Below are positions 50,029-58,206 of a stretch of DNA of 64,000 nt, in pieces. The notes under the pieces were generated by a model that was not told where the DNA came from, did no database searches, and was given only the letters and a program-made list of their open reading frames with translations. A program made the position numbers and the translations under genes. Origin of the DNA: Phyllobacterium phragmitis (GTDB lineage: Bacteria; Pseudomonadota; Alphaproteobacteria; Rhizobiales; Rhizobiaceae); NCBI RefSeq assembly GCF_002980495.1, contig NZ_PVBR01000002.1, positions 124,001-188,000 on the forward strand, written 5' to 3'. The number at the start of each line of letters is the position of its first letter. Positions within the stretch are counted from its first letter, which is position 1.

Positions 50029-50082
50029 TTGACGAAGCCTTCTCGTGCTCCTATTAAATGCAAATAATTCGCAATTGCATTT
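50029..50082 (+). promoter_or_regulatory. mntH promoter overlapped by a Fur/Mur-type operator
   Basis: TTGACG (50029-50034), 17 bases, then TATTAA (50052-50057) form a near-consensus promoter with a predicted start near 50064. A dyad with perfect eight-base arms, AAATGCAA (50056-50063) and TTGCATTT (50075-50082), covers the -10 end and the start. Its TGCAA-rich form resembles Mur (manganese-responsive Fur) sites of rhizobia. This fits repression of mntH when manganese is sufficient. Confidence 0.75.
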
Positions 50083-50112
50083 ATGGATCGAGTAGCCCAA
50101 GGATCAAGCAGC

Positions 50113-51495
<1,383 letters not shown>

Positions 51496-51566
51496 GGTAA
51501 ATCAGGAAAAATCCGGTGTGAGAACAAAGGGATGAACCACTTTCCCGATTCAAGATGGCAACTGCA

Positions 51567-52406
51567 TCAACGCTCGGCATTGATACTCCGCCAGCGCCCT
51601 GGCGTCATGCCATAGGCCTGCTTGAACTGCCGCGTCATGTGGCTCTGGTCGGCAAAGCCGCTGGAGAATGCGGCATCGGCAAGCGCTGCGCCCTGACGCA
51701 TCGACCGCCTCGCATGATCGAGCCGGCGCATCGTCAGGTAGCGGTAGGGACTTGTTCCCAATTGTTGGCGAAAGTGACGTGCGAGCGCATAGCGGTCGAG
51801 CCCCGTGACCTCCTCCAATTGTTCCGAAGCGACGACGCGGTCGAAATTCTCGTTGAGGAAATGCCGCGCCCGCTCGACCGCCGTGGAGGAGATGGCCGAG
51901 CGCGAATGCTTGCCGGCGGAGGGATCGCGCGCCAGAAGCGCGTCGGCGATCGCAACGACGATCTGATCTATCTCCAACCCTTCTAACCCGTTATCGAGCG
52001 CATCGAAGGCCGGTTGCAAGGCGGCGAGCAGGCGGGGATCGTCGGCAACCACGTCGCGCACGAAAGGCAGGCTTCCTGCCCGCTCCCCCAGTGCATCGCG
52101 GATCATGAACGGCTCGATATAGAGCATCCGGTAGCGAAAACCCGTTTCCACACCCGAATGCCCATTATGCACCTCGTCGGGATGGATGACGATGACCTTT
52201 CCGGCTGTGCTGTCCATCTTCGCCCCGCGATAATCGAAGGACTGCACGCCGTTAAGCGTATAGCCGATGGCGTAGGTATCGTGCCGGTGCGGATCATAGG
52301 CATGCCCCTCGAAGAAGGCTTCCATCCGCTCAAGCCCCGGCGCCGGCGGCGCTAGCCGGATCCAATCATGCGGCGAAGGCGCACACGATCGTTCAAGACC
52401 CGCCAT
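51567..52406 (-). CDS. AraC-family transcriptional regulator
   Basis: A 279-residue regulator. The N-terminal cupin-like ligand domain (AraC-binding type) has HAYDPHRHDTYAIGY (35-49) and VIVIHPDEVHNGHSG. The C-terminal double helix-turn-helix (about 180-275) includes LARHFRQQLGTSPYRYL and AAFSSGFADQSHMTRQFKQ followed by GMTPGRWR, the AraC signature. The start is uncertain: an ATG at 52431-52433 would add nine residues. With either start, only 16-43 bases separate it from the divergent DUF2000 gene, so the shared promoters must overlap coding sequence. It probably controls DUF2000 and the cupin gene. Confidence 0.87.
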   Translation of the reverse strand: MAGLERSCAPSPHDWIRLAPPAPGLERMEAFFEGHAYDPHRHDTYAIGYTLNGVQSFDYRGAKMDSTAGKVIVIHPDEVHNGHSGVETGFRYRMLYIEPFMIRDALGERAGSLPFVRDVVADDPRLLAALQPAFDALDNGLEGLEIDQIVVAIADALLARDPSAGKHSRSAISSTAVERARHFLNENFDRVVASEQLEEVTGLDRYALARHFRQQLGTSPYRYLTMRRLDHARRSMRQGAALADAAFSSGFADQSHMTRQFKQAYGMTPGRWRSINAER

Positions 52407-52449
52407 CGCATCTGCGTCAATGATTGTATCCATGACTTCAATTGCACCC

Positions 52450-52860
52450 ATGACCTTCGACACCAAAATCATAATCGTGGTCCGCACCGATCTCGCGACC
52501 TGGCAAAAACTCAACATTGCCAGCTTCCTCGCCGGCGGCCTCGTCGGATCATATCCCGAACTGGCGGGTAAGTGCTACGCCGATGCGTCGGGGAAAAGCT
52601 ATGGCCCGCTCATACGTCAGCCGATCCTGATCTTCGCTGCGACCGGCGACGATCTCAAGAAAATCCTGGACCGTGCCACCGGACGCGAACTGCAGCCGTC
52701 GATCTATACGCGGGAGCTGTTTTCGACAGGCAACGATACAGATAACCGTGCAGCAGTTGCCGCCGTTCCCACAGAAGACCTCGATCTCGTCGGTATCGCG
52801 CTCCATGCCGAGCGCAAGCTGGTCGACAAGATAGTCAAAGGTCTTTCGCTGCATCCATGA
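52450..52860 (+). CDS. DUF2000 family protein
   Basis: A 136-residue protein of the DUF2000 (pfam09391-like) family. TFDTKIIIVVRTDLATWQKL, then NIASFLAGGLVG and RQPILIFAA, show the family pattern; the fold resembles peptidyl-tRNA hydrolase 2. Its function is unknown. The ATG at 52450 matches family N-termini; the frame opens 30 bases earlier. It is divergent from the AraC gene and 15 bases before the cupin gene. An AraC-DUF2000 pairing is frequent in rhizobia as far as I recall. Confidence 0.82.
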   Translation: MTFDTKIIIVVRTDLATWQKLNIASFLAGGLVGSYPELAGKCYADASGKSYGPLIRQPILIFAATGDDLKKILDRATGRELQPSIYTRELFSTGNDTDNRAAVAAVPTEDLDLVGIALHAERKLVDKIVKGLSLHP

Positions 52861-52875
52861 AGAAGGAAACCGCCC

Positions 52876-53289
52876 ATGGATATCACCATGTACGATACCG
52901 GCCTGCTTGCCGCCGAATTCCAGGCAATCGATAAATACTGGTCACCGCGTGTCATCGCGGCAGCCAACGGCCAATATATCAAGATCGCCAAGGTAATGGG
53001 CGATTTTGTCTGGCACAGCCATGCCGACGAGGATGAATTCTTCCTCGTCCATCGCGGCACTTTCATCCTGCGTTATCGTGACGGAAGCAGGACCGTCCTC
53101 CACGCAGGTGATTTCCATGTCGTTCCACGCGGCATCGAGCATTTCCCGTCGGCACCGGAGGAAACCTGGATCATCTTCGTCGAACCGGCGCAGACCAGGC
53201 ACACCGGCGACAGCGAGACGGAATTGACGAAATCGATCGAACGGCAGACTGCACACCTGCGGCGTGCATCCTCTGATATCGTCGAATGA
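52876..53289 (+). CDS. Cupin-domain protein
   Basis: A 137-residue single-cupin protein. Motif 1 supplies His47, His49 and Glu53 (WHSHADEDEFFLVHRG), and motif 2 GDFHVVPRGIEH supplies His89, so a bound metal is likely. The remaining C-terminal 30 residues are polar. Small cupins of this kind may be isomerases, dioxygenases or sensors; nothing here decides which. AGAAGGAAACC precedes the ATG. It forms a probable operon with the DUF2000 gene under the divergent AraC regulator and ends ten bases before the 3' end of rnpB on the other strand. Confidence 0.87.
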   Translation: MDITMYDTGLLAAEFQAIDKYWSPRVIAAANGQYIKIAKVMGDFVWHSHADEDEFFLVHRGTFILRYRDGSRTVLHAGDFHVVPRGIEHFPSAPEETWIIFVEPAQTRHTGDSETELTKSIERQTAHLRRASSDIVE

Positions 53290-53298
53290 AGTGATAAT

Positions 53299-53730
53299 GT
53301 CAGTTGGCCTGTAAGCCGGGTTCTGTATGGCCGGGCTTGCGCCCGACGCGGCAGCCATTCATCTGGGACGGATGTCGCCACCCGCCTCTTGCAACCTACC
53401 CGGACGGCTGATCCGGAAACAGATCGCCGGACTTTCGCCCGGCACGCCGTCCCTATTCGGTCTTGCTCCCGGTGGGGTTTACCGTGCCGTCGCCGTTGCC
53501 GGAGACGCGGTGGGCTCTTACCCCACCCTTTCACCCTTACCCCGTCATCCCTGGCGCCCGGTCTTTTTGAGACGCGGCGCGACGGAAGACGGGGCGGTCT
53601 GCTTTCTGTGGCACTTTCCCTGGGGTCGCCCCCGCCGGGTGTTACCCGGCACCGTGTTTCCATGGAGCCCGGACTTTCCTCACCTGCCGCCTTTCAGCAT
53701 ATGACAGGCGCGGCTGCCCAGCCAACTGAC
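53299..53730 (-). ncRNA. rnpB: RNase P catalytic RNA
   Basis: The minus strand contains the conserved core of bacterial type A RNase P RNA. GAGGAAAGTCCGGGCTCC lies near the 5' end (about 53640-53665). The 3' part has ACAGAACCCGGCTTA (about 53310-53325). The ends GTCAGTTGGC and GCCAACTGAC pair to form helix P1, which fixes the boundaries well. The 432-base length is normal. A -10-like TATACG (53735-53740) lies just upstream. The RNA matures the 5' ends of tRNAs. Confidence 0.97.
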
Positions 53731-53767
53731 AGTGCGTATAAAGGTGCTTCGCATCCAAAACGCAACA

Positions 53768-53796
53768 AAAAAGCCGGATTATTCATCCGGCTTTTT
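53768..53796 (-). terminator. Terminator of the lytic transglycosylase gene
   Basis: A perfect 12-base stem (AAAAAGCCGGAT at 53768-53779, its complement at 53785-53796) with a five-base loop. The stem itself ends in A and T runs, so it can work in both directions. It lies 20 bases past the transglycosylase stop and just upstream of the rnpB promoter. Confidence 0.88.
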
Positions 53797-53816
53797 CGAG
53801 ATTCCGATTTTTACGC

Positions 53817-54596
53817 TTAGAACGAGCGCATATAGACCTTCACCCGGCTGCAATATTGCGCAGAAATCGGGTTCATGCGCTTAGCGCCATGGCCGGCATT
53901 GTATCTGAGGATCGTGCCGCAGGTCGAGCCGCCGCTAAGCTTTTGTGCCATGGAGAGATATTTCATGCCATACTGCACATTGGTTGCGGGATCGTAGAGG
54001 CCCTTTGCCGAACCGGTATAGCCGAGCCCGCGCGCCGTCGCGAGCTTGAGCTGCATAAGTCCGATCTCGCCCGCCGCACCCCGCGCATTGGCGCGATAGC
54101 CGCTTTCATGACGGACCACCGCATGGGCGAGCGATGCCGGTACCCCATAGGTGGACGCATAGCGATTGATGATGCCGGCGTAAGGCGTGCCGCCCGTCCG
54201 TCGAGCCGATGCCGCCTTTTTCGAGATATGCTTCTTCGAAATCTGCTTCTTCGATATCTTCTTTCGGGAAACCTTGTGGGCAGAAGCTTTCTTCTTGGAG
54301 ACTTTATGGGCTGAAACCTTGTGGGGCTTCTTCTTCTTCTTGATGGTCGCTTTCTGGGTCTTCTTTTTGGCGGTCGCTTTCACCATCTTCTTGCTGGCCG
54401 GCGCCGCCTTGCGGGCCGTGTGATGCTTCTTTCCGCCCGTTTCTGCCTTGGCTTCTTCCGCAGCTGCCTGCCTTTTAGCCTTTATGATTGCAGCAATGCT
54501 CGTTTTCTCGATTGCCGGAGCGCTATAGGCTGCACTGGAGCCAAGCGTTCCCATTGCGCCGATGAGGACGCACACAAAACCAAATTTTCTTATCAT
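53817..54596 (-). CDS. SLT-type lytic transglycosylase with a lysine-rich linker
   Basis: A 259-residue exported muramidase-like enzyme. A signal peptide ends about residue 26 (SAAYSAPA). Residues about 55-133 are a low-complexity Lys/Ser/Ala/His stretch built from repeats such as HKVSKKKAS and KKQISKKHIS. The SLT domain follows: IINRYASTYGVPASLAHAV, the catalytic Glu164 in RHESGYRANARG, GEIGLMQ and YNAGHG. It would cleave glycan strands with 1,6-anhydro products. The basic linker may bind anionic wall or envelope polymers. A strong terminator follows it. Confidence 0.9.
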   Translation of the reverse strand: MIRKFGFVCVLIGAMGTLGSSAAYSAPAIEKTSIAAIIKAKRQAAAEEAKAETGGKKHHTARKAAPASKKMVKATAKKKTQKATIKKKKKPHKVSAHKVSKKKASAHKVSRKKISKKQISKKHISKKAASARRTGGTPYAGIINRYASTYGVPASLAHAVVRHESGYRANARGAAGEIGLMQLKLATARGLGYTGSAKGLYDPATNVQYGMKYLSMAQKLSGGSTCGTILRYNAGHGAKRMNPISAQYCSRVKVYMRSF

Positions 54597-54839
54597 AACC
54601 TAACCGTCTGGAACTGTTTGAAAAGTCAGGCCGCCCCTCTAAAGAGAAAAACGCCGGCCCGGTCCTTGCCCCTTTTGTGAAGCGACGGATCCACAGTGCC
54701 GCCTCAGGAAACATGGCGGTTGATCTGACGGCGAAATGCAGCCGAAGATTGATCCGGCAAGTAACTTTACATTAACCAGTGTAATAAAACGCCCAATTCC
54801 ATTGAATCATGACTGGAAAAATCCTTCATCATCAATGGC

Positions 54840-55619
54840 TTAACTTGAGACAACAGAAAATCCGGAAAGTAGCCTGTGCAGCGTTTCGATCGTTGAGATA
54901 TCGGCGACACCATCAACTTTGTGAGAGCGAAAATGTCGTTGAAACCCCTTTACGGCCGCTTCCGTCTTCATCTCGAACACGCCATTGATCGGCACTTCAT
55001 AGCCGTAAAGCGCCAGCATCGACTGCAAGGCTTCGACCGGCTGCCCCCGATCGCCGAGGACAAGAAAGCGCCCGCCACGGATCGGCGACGGCTTGACCCA
55101 ATGACCGATGCCGGCATGGTGCAATCGCTCCCATGGGAACTTTTCACCTGGGTCGATCTTGCGCGACGGCGCGATATCCGAATGTGCCAGAACCCGTTCG
55201 GGGCGAATGGAATGGCGCGTGCAGATATCCCGGCTGAGAGCGATAACCGCCTTGATCTGCGCGTCGGGGAATTCCGGAAAATCGCCGCGCGGCCCCTGAT
55301 TGACGATCTCGATGCCGATCGAGCAGGAGTTGATGTCGGTCTCGCCATGCCAGAAGCTTTTCCCCGCGTGCCAGGCCCGCTCGCGCTCGGGAACCATCTG
55401 CACGATACGGCCGTCCTCGTGCACCACGTAATGGGCCGAAACCTCGCTCTCAGGGCTTTCAAGCAGCGCCTCCGCCGCTTCGCCGGTTTCCATGCCCGTA
55501 TAATGCAGGATCAGAATGGAAACCCGCTTGCCATCCTGGCGCGGGCCGAAATTGGGTGAAGGGCGGACAGACGCCCTCTCGTGATCGGGAACGAAAACGC
55601 TGTCTTCGATATCGCTCAT
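54840..55619 (-). CDS. N-acetylmuramoyl-L-alanine amidase with PG-binding domain
   Basis: A 259-residue amidase_2 (AmpD/AmiD-like) enzyme that cuts the bond between MurNAc and the stem peptide. Zinc ligands are His39 (LILHYTGM), His146 (LAHSDIAP) and Asp156 (KIDPGEKFPW). Residues about 188-253 form a peptidoglycan-binding_1 domain (GQPVEALQSMLALYGYEV). I see no signal peptide, so it is probably cytoplasmic and acts on recycled muropeptides. Its start overlaps the DnaJ-like gene's stop by four bases, which links the two genes. Confidence 0.92.
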   Translation of the reverse strand: MSDIEDSVFVPDHERASVRPSPNFGPRQDGKRVSILILHYTGMETGEAAEALLESPESEVSAHYVVHEDGRIVQMVPERERAWHAGKSFWHGETDINSCSIGIEIVNQGPRGDFPEFPDAQIKAVIALSRDICTRHSIRPERVLAHSDIAPSRKIDPGEKFPWERLHHAGIGHWVKPSPIRGGRFLVLGDRGQPVEALQSMLALYGYEVPINGVFEMKTEAAVKGFQRHFRSHKVDGVADISTIETLHRLLSGFSVVSS

Positions 55620-56326
55620 GCAGCCTTCAGTTCTTTTTCGATCTGTTCCCAGGCGCCGTTGATCGCCGCGATGCGGTCGTTGGCGATCGTCAGGAACTCC
55701 TTCGGCACGCCGCGTGCGGCCAGCCTGTCCGGATGGTTCTCATTGGCGAGTTGGTGATAACGCCTGCGTGCCTGCTCCAAGCTCGTTCCGCGCGAAAGCC
55801 CAAGCACGACGTAGGGATCCGCATCGCCGAGATCGACATGCCGTGCGGCGATGGTCTGGAAATGCGCCTCGTCGAACCCGAATATCTCGCCCACACGCGT
55901 CAGGAATGCCAATTCCTTCTCATGGACATAGCCATCCGCCTTGGCGATGTGGAACAGACCATCGAGTATATCCTCGAGGAACTTGCAGTTCGGATGCCCC
56001 GACCCGCAAAGCGCCGCCATCTGCGCCGCATAGCTTTCATATCCCGCCGTATCCTGCTTCGCCAGATTATAGAAGCGGGCGACATGCCTGCTTTCAGATT
56101 CCGGGATGGAGAATATCTGCTGGAATGCCTTGACCTCGTCATGGGTGACGATACCGTCCGCCTTGGCCATCTTGGCCGAAAGCGCAATCATCGCGATCGA
56201 GAAGGAGACCCGCCGGCGGGTTTCAGGATCGCCTTCGAATGCCGTGCGCACAGCCTCAACGATGCTCGTCAGAGCGCTCGATGCCACATTGGCCACGAAA
56301 TCACCGACACGAACCCAGATCGACAT
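55616..56326 (-). CDS. DjlA-like protein: TerB domain plus J domain
   Basis: A 236-residue co-chaperone. A TerB-like helical domain covers about 36-155 (AMIALSAKMAKADGIVTHDEV, HIAKADGYVHEKELAFL, each with an acidic metal-type motif). A C-terminal J domain (about 168-236) contains YVVLGLSRGTSLEQARRRY and the HPD tripeptide at 198-200. This order matches membrane-anchored DjlA, but a hydrophobic anchor is weak here (about 8-22). It would stimulate DnaK ATPase. It overlaps the amidase gene, a pairing that suggests a role in envelope stress. Confidence 0.88.
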   Translation of the reverse strand: MSIWVRVGDFVANVASSALTSIVEAVRTAFEGDPETRRRVSFSIAMIALSAKMAKADGIVTHDEVKAFQQIFSIPESESRHVARFYNLAKQDTAGYESYAAQMAALCGSGHPNCKFLEDILDGLFHIAKADGYVHEKELAFLTRVGEIFGFDEAHFQTIAARHVDLGDADPYVVLGLSRGTSLEQARRRYHQLANENHPDRLAARGVPKEFLTIANDRIAAINGAWEQIEKELKAA

Positions 56327-56395
56327 GCTGGCCTTCTAACCGCAAACACATGAAATAGCGAGAGGCCAATGCAATCGCCGGAGATTTACATATGA

Positions 56396-56430
56396 CATAA
56401 AACGAAACGGCTGGCACTGTGGCCAGCCGT
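56396..56430 (-). terminator. Terminator of the upstream lipoprotein gene
   Basis: On the minus strand CGGCTGGC pairs with GCCAGCCG (56408-56415 and 56422-56429), followed by TTTCGTTTTATG. It lies 26 bases past the lipoprotein stop. Confidence 0.8.
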
Positions 56431-56455
56431 CACGTTTCTGTCAGCAGGCAGCATC

Positions 56456-56809
56456 TTACTGCGCGCCGAGTGCCTTCTTCGCCTCGGCTTCCGCCGCATT
56501 GCCGGCTTGCGTGACGAGATCGTCGCTCTGACCGGCTGCCTTCGCTGCAGCTTCCGCGGCAGTGCGGGCTTCGTTGACGGCCTGTGTCTTCTCTTGAGGC
56601 GACATCGAATTCACCAGTTCCTCTGCGGTTTTGGTCGCCTCGGCCTCTACCGATGATGTCGTAGGCGTCGTGGTCGCAGGAGCAGCAGCCGTTGGCTGTT
56701 CGCTCTTTGTCGTTGCCGGTGTCTGGTTGGACGCCTGCTCGCTCTCGCTGCAACCAGCAAGAGCAGTCATTGAAAGTGCTGCGATTGTGAAGATAAACTT
56801 CTTATTCAT
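56456..56809 (-). CDS. Small alanine/threonine-rich lipoprotein
   Basis: A 117-residue protein. MNKKFIFTIAALSMTALAGC is a lipoprotein signal peptide with the lipobox LAGC and Cys20. The mature part starts with a Thr/Pro/Ala-rich linker (about 25-55) and continues with an Ala/Glu-rich helix (TAEELVNSMSPQEKTQAVNEA). It is probably outer-membrane anchored, since no Asp follows the Cys. Function unknown. The ATG at 56807-56809 fits the signal peptide; an in-frame ATG 33 bases upstream would add a charged leader. The next upstream gene has a very similar leader, also with Cys20. Confidence 0.75.
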   Translation of the reverse strand: MNKKFIFTIAALSMTALAGCSESEQASNQTPATTKSEQPTAAAPATTTPTTSSVEAEATKTAEELVNSMSPQEKTQAVNEARTAAEAAAKAAGQSDDLVTQAGNAAEAEAKKALGAQ

Positions 56810-57007
56810 AATATAATCCTTCATCGAAGTATGTTTCGCCATACACCTGAATTATCCATACAAAAGTTAAGGAAAATCCTCGACTGTTATTTCCAATTTT
56901 CTATATTTTATTCTAATACTTCCGAAATAGCGCCAAAATCCGGTGAATCTCACGTCAGTCACTTGATGAACTTTGATGAAAGCAGGAAATATTTGGTTTC
57001 CGCAAAC

Positions 57008-57038
57008 AGAAGCGGCCCGGCACGACCGGGCCGCTTCT
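57008..57038 (-). terminator. Terminator of the small Pro/Thr-rich lipoprotein gene
   Basis: A perfect 13-base stem, AGAAGCGGCCCGG (57008-57020) with its complement at 57026-57038, and a five-base loop. It lies 50 bases past the stop at 57088. The minus-strand sequence after it, TGTTTGCGG, is only weakly T-rich. Confidence 0.7.
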
Positions 57039-57087
57039 CATTCTTGTACCGGTTGGGAAACCGGCTGCCGCATCTCCTGCGGGCGCT

Positions 57088-57297
57088 TTACTGGCTGGGC
57101 GTCGTACCTGGCGTCGTGCCGGGCTGCGCTGGAGCCGTATCATCGGCTGGAGGCGCCATGTTCTGCTCTGTGCCAGGCTGCGTCGCCGGCGCCTGATCCG
57201 GCTGCGTGGCGTTGGTCGTCGTGTTGTCGGTATCGCTGCACGCTGCCAGCCCCATAACCGAAAGAGCTGCAATCGATGCGATCAGAATCTTCTTCAT
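57088..57297 (-). CDS. Small proline/threonine-rich lipoprotein
   Basis: A 69-residue protein. MKKILIASIAALSVMGLAAC is a lipoprotein signal peptide with lipobox LAAC and Cys20. The mature 49 residues are almost wholly Thr, Pro, Ala, Gln and Asp and should be disordered. GAAGAAG/GGAGAAG sequence lies before the ATG. It is followed by a hairpin terminator. A possible stress-type promoter (AGAAC, 16 bases, CGTT; complement at 57355-57378) lies upstream and resembles the EcfG consensus GGAAC-N16-CGTT with one mismatch. Function unknown. Confidence 0.72.
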   Translation of the reverse strand: MKKILIASIAALSVMGLAACSDTDNTTTNATQPDQAPATQPGTEQNMAPPADDTAPAQPGTTPGTTPSQ

Positions 57298-57522
57298 TGG
57301 TCTTCTCCTTCACGTCAGATAGCCCCGCCGGATGTGCAGGACCACCCTCCCAGCAAAAACGGGCGGTCTCATGAAAAGTTCTCTCAACTTGTCTTACATG
57401 ACGTTACACACGCGACCGGAACCCGGCCCCGCTTCCCGCCCGAAGCGTTGTACGGCGGCGCACCAGGGCCTCGCCGAAGTCCGCCGCGCATAATTTCCGA
57501 GATCCAGAGATACCAGAAATGA

Positions 57523-57659
57523 TTGTGTGAAAGGCGGTTTTCTGGGATAATATGCATCAGTGCGTACGAACACCCGATGAGGAGTTCGAGGAAACATCAC
57601 GCGCAAGCTCCTCATAGGCATCCGGTTACGCATAACCGTAGCCTGAAGGAGGTTTTCTC
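57523..57659 (+). promoter_or_regulatory. Promoter and structured leader of the SPW gene
   Basis: TTGTGT (57523-57528), 17 bases, then GATAAT (57546-57551) form a plausible promoter with a start near 57558. The leader of about 100 bases contains ATGAGGAG (57577-57584) paired with CTCCTCAT (57608-57615), then CGGTTA-CGCA-TAACCG (57623-57638). A strong ribosome site AAGGAGG (57646-57652) follows. CTCCT of the first stem could instead pair with AGGAG of that ribosome site, so a switch is possible. The rest of the 362-base gap (57298-57522) holds nothing clear except the possible stress promoter for the lipoprotein gene. Confidence 0.5.
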
Positions 57660-58034
57660 ATGGCAACCACCAACGATATGGGCCGTATGGGGCTGATGCA
57701 GCACCGCAGCTGGGAGGACATCGCCATGATGGCTCTCGGCGCCATCATCTTCGTGTCGCCATTATTCTATCCCGTAGGCGGCAATGTAACCATCGTCGTC
57801 AGCGCCATGATCACCGGCGCCGTCATCGCGGCGCTCGGCATCATGGAAATGGTTTCCCTGCGCCGCTGGGAGGAGATGCTGGCATTCCTCGCCGGTGTGT
57901 GGATGATCGTTTCGCCCTATGCCTTGAATTATATGGGCCCGCTGCGCTCCTGGCATATCGCGCTCGGCCTCATCGTCGCCCTCGTCGCCGCCCTGCAGAT
58001 GTGGCAGGACCGCAATCGCCGCTTCGACGAGTAG
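57660..58034 (+). CDS. SPW-repeat membrane protein
   Basis: A 124-residue inner-membrane protein with four hydrophobic helices arranged as two repeats. Each repeat begins with a Trp-Glu helix (SWEDIAMMALGAIIFVSPLFY and RWEEMLAFLAGVWMIVSPYAL), the VSP motif being that of the SPW family; the strings only mark the two repeats. The function of SPW proteins is unknown. A strong AAGGAGG ribosome site precedes the ATG. Monocistronic: a structured leader lies upstream and a terminator downstream. Confidence 0.85.
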   Translation: MATTNDMGRMGLMQHRSWEDIAMMALGAIIFVSPLFYPVGGNVTIVVSAMITGAVIAALGIMEMVSLRRWEEMLAFLAGVWMIVSPYALNYMGPLRSWHIALGLIVALVAALQMWQDRNRRFDE

Positions 58035-58057
58035 GCAACCGACAGCAACCCGAAATC

Positions 58058-58095
58058 TACCGCCGGAGCTTCGGCCCCGGCGGTATTGCTTTCTC
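58058..58095 (+). terminator. Terminator of the SPW gene
   Basis: TACCGCCGG (58058-58066) and CCGGCGGTA (58077-58085) form a perfect nine-base stem with a ten-base loop, followed by TTGCTTTCT. It lies 23 bases past the SPW stop. A second hairpin, AGCCCCGT-C-ACGGGGCT (58134-58150), follows before btaA. Confidence 0.75.
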
Positions 58096-58206
58096 CGGCA
58101 ACAAGGACGCCTGTCCATCGGGTCGGGTACACAAGCCCCGTCACGGGGCTGTTACATGCTGATGCTACGCGGATTGAACTCTCCCCCAGGAAGGGATTCG
58201 CGCACC

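Noticed and set aside
54765-54790. CtrA-like site (TTAACCAGTGTAATA)
   Set aside because: The second half deviates from TTAA at two positions and the site lies about 170 bases before the transglycosylase gene. This is too weak to claim.
58141-58175. Pho box before btaA
   Set aside because: CTGTTACATG followed by CTGATGCTAC looks like a direct repeat, but it matches the CTGTCAT consensus too poorly and has ten-base instead of eleven-base spacing.
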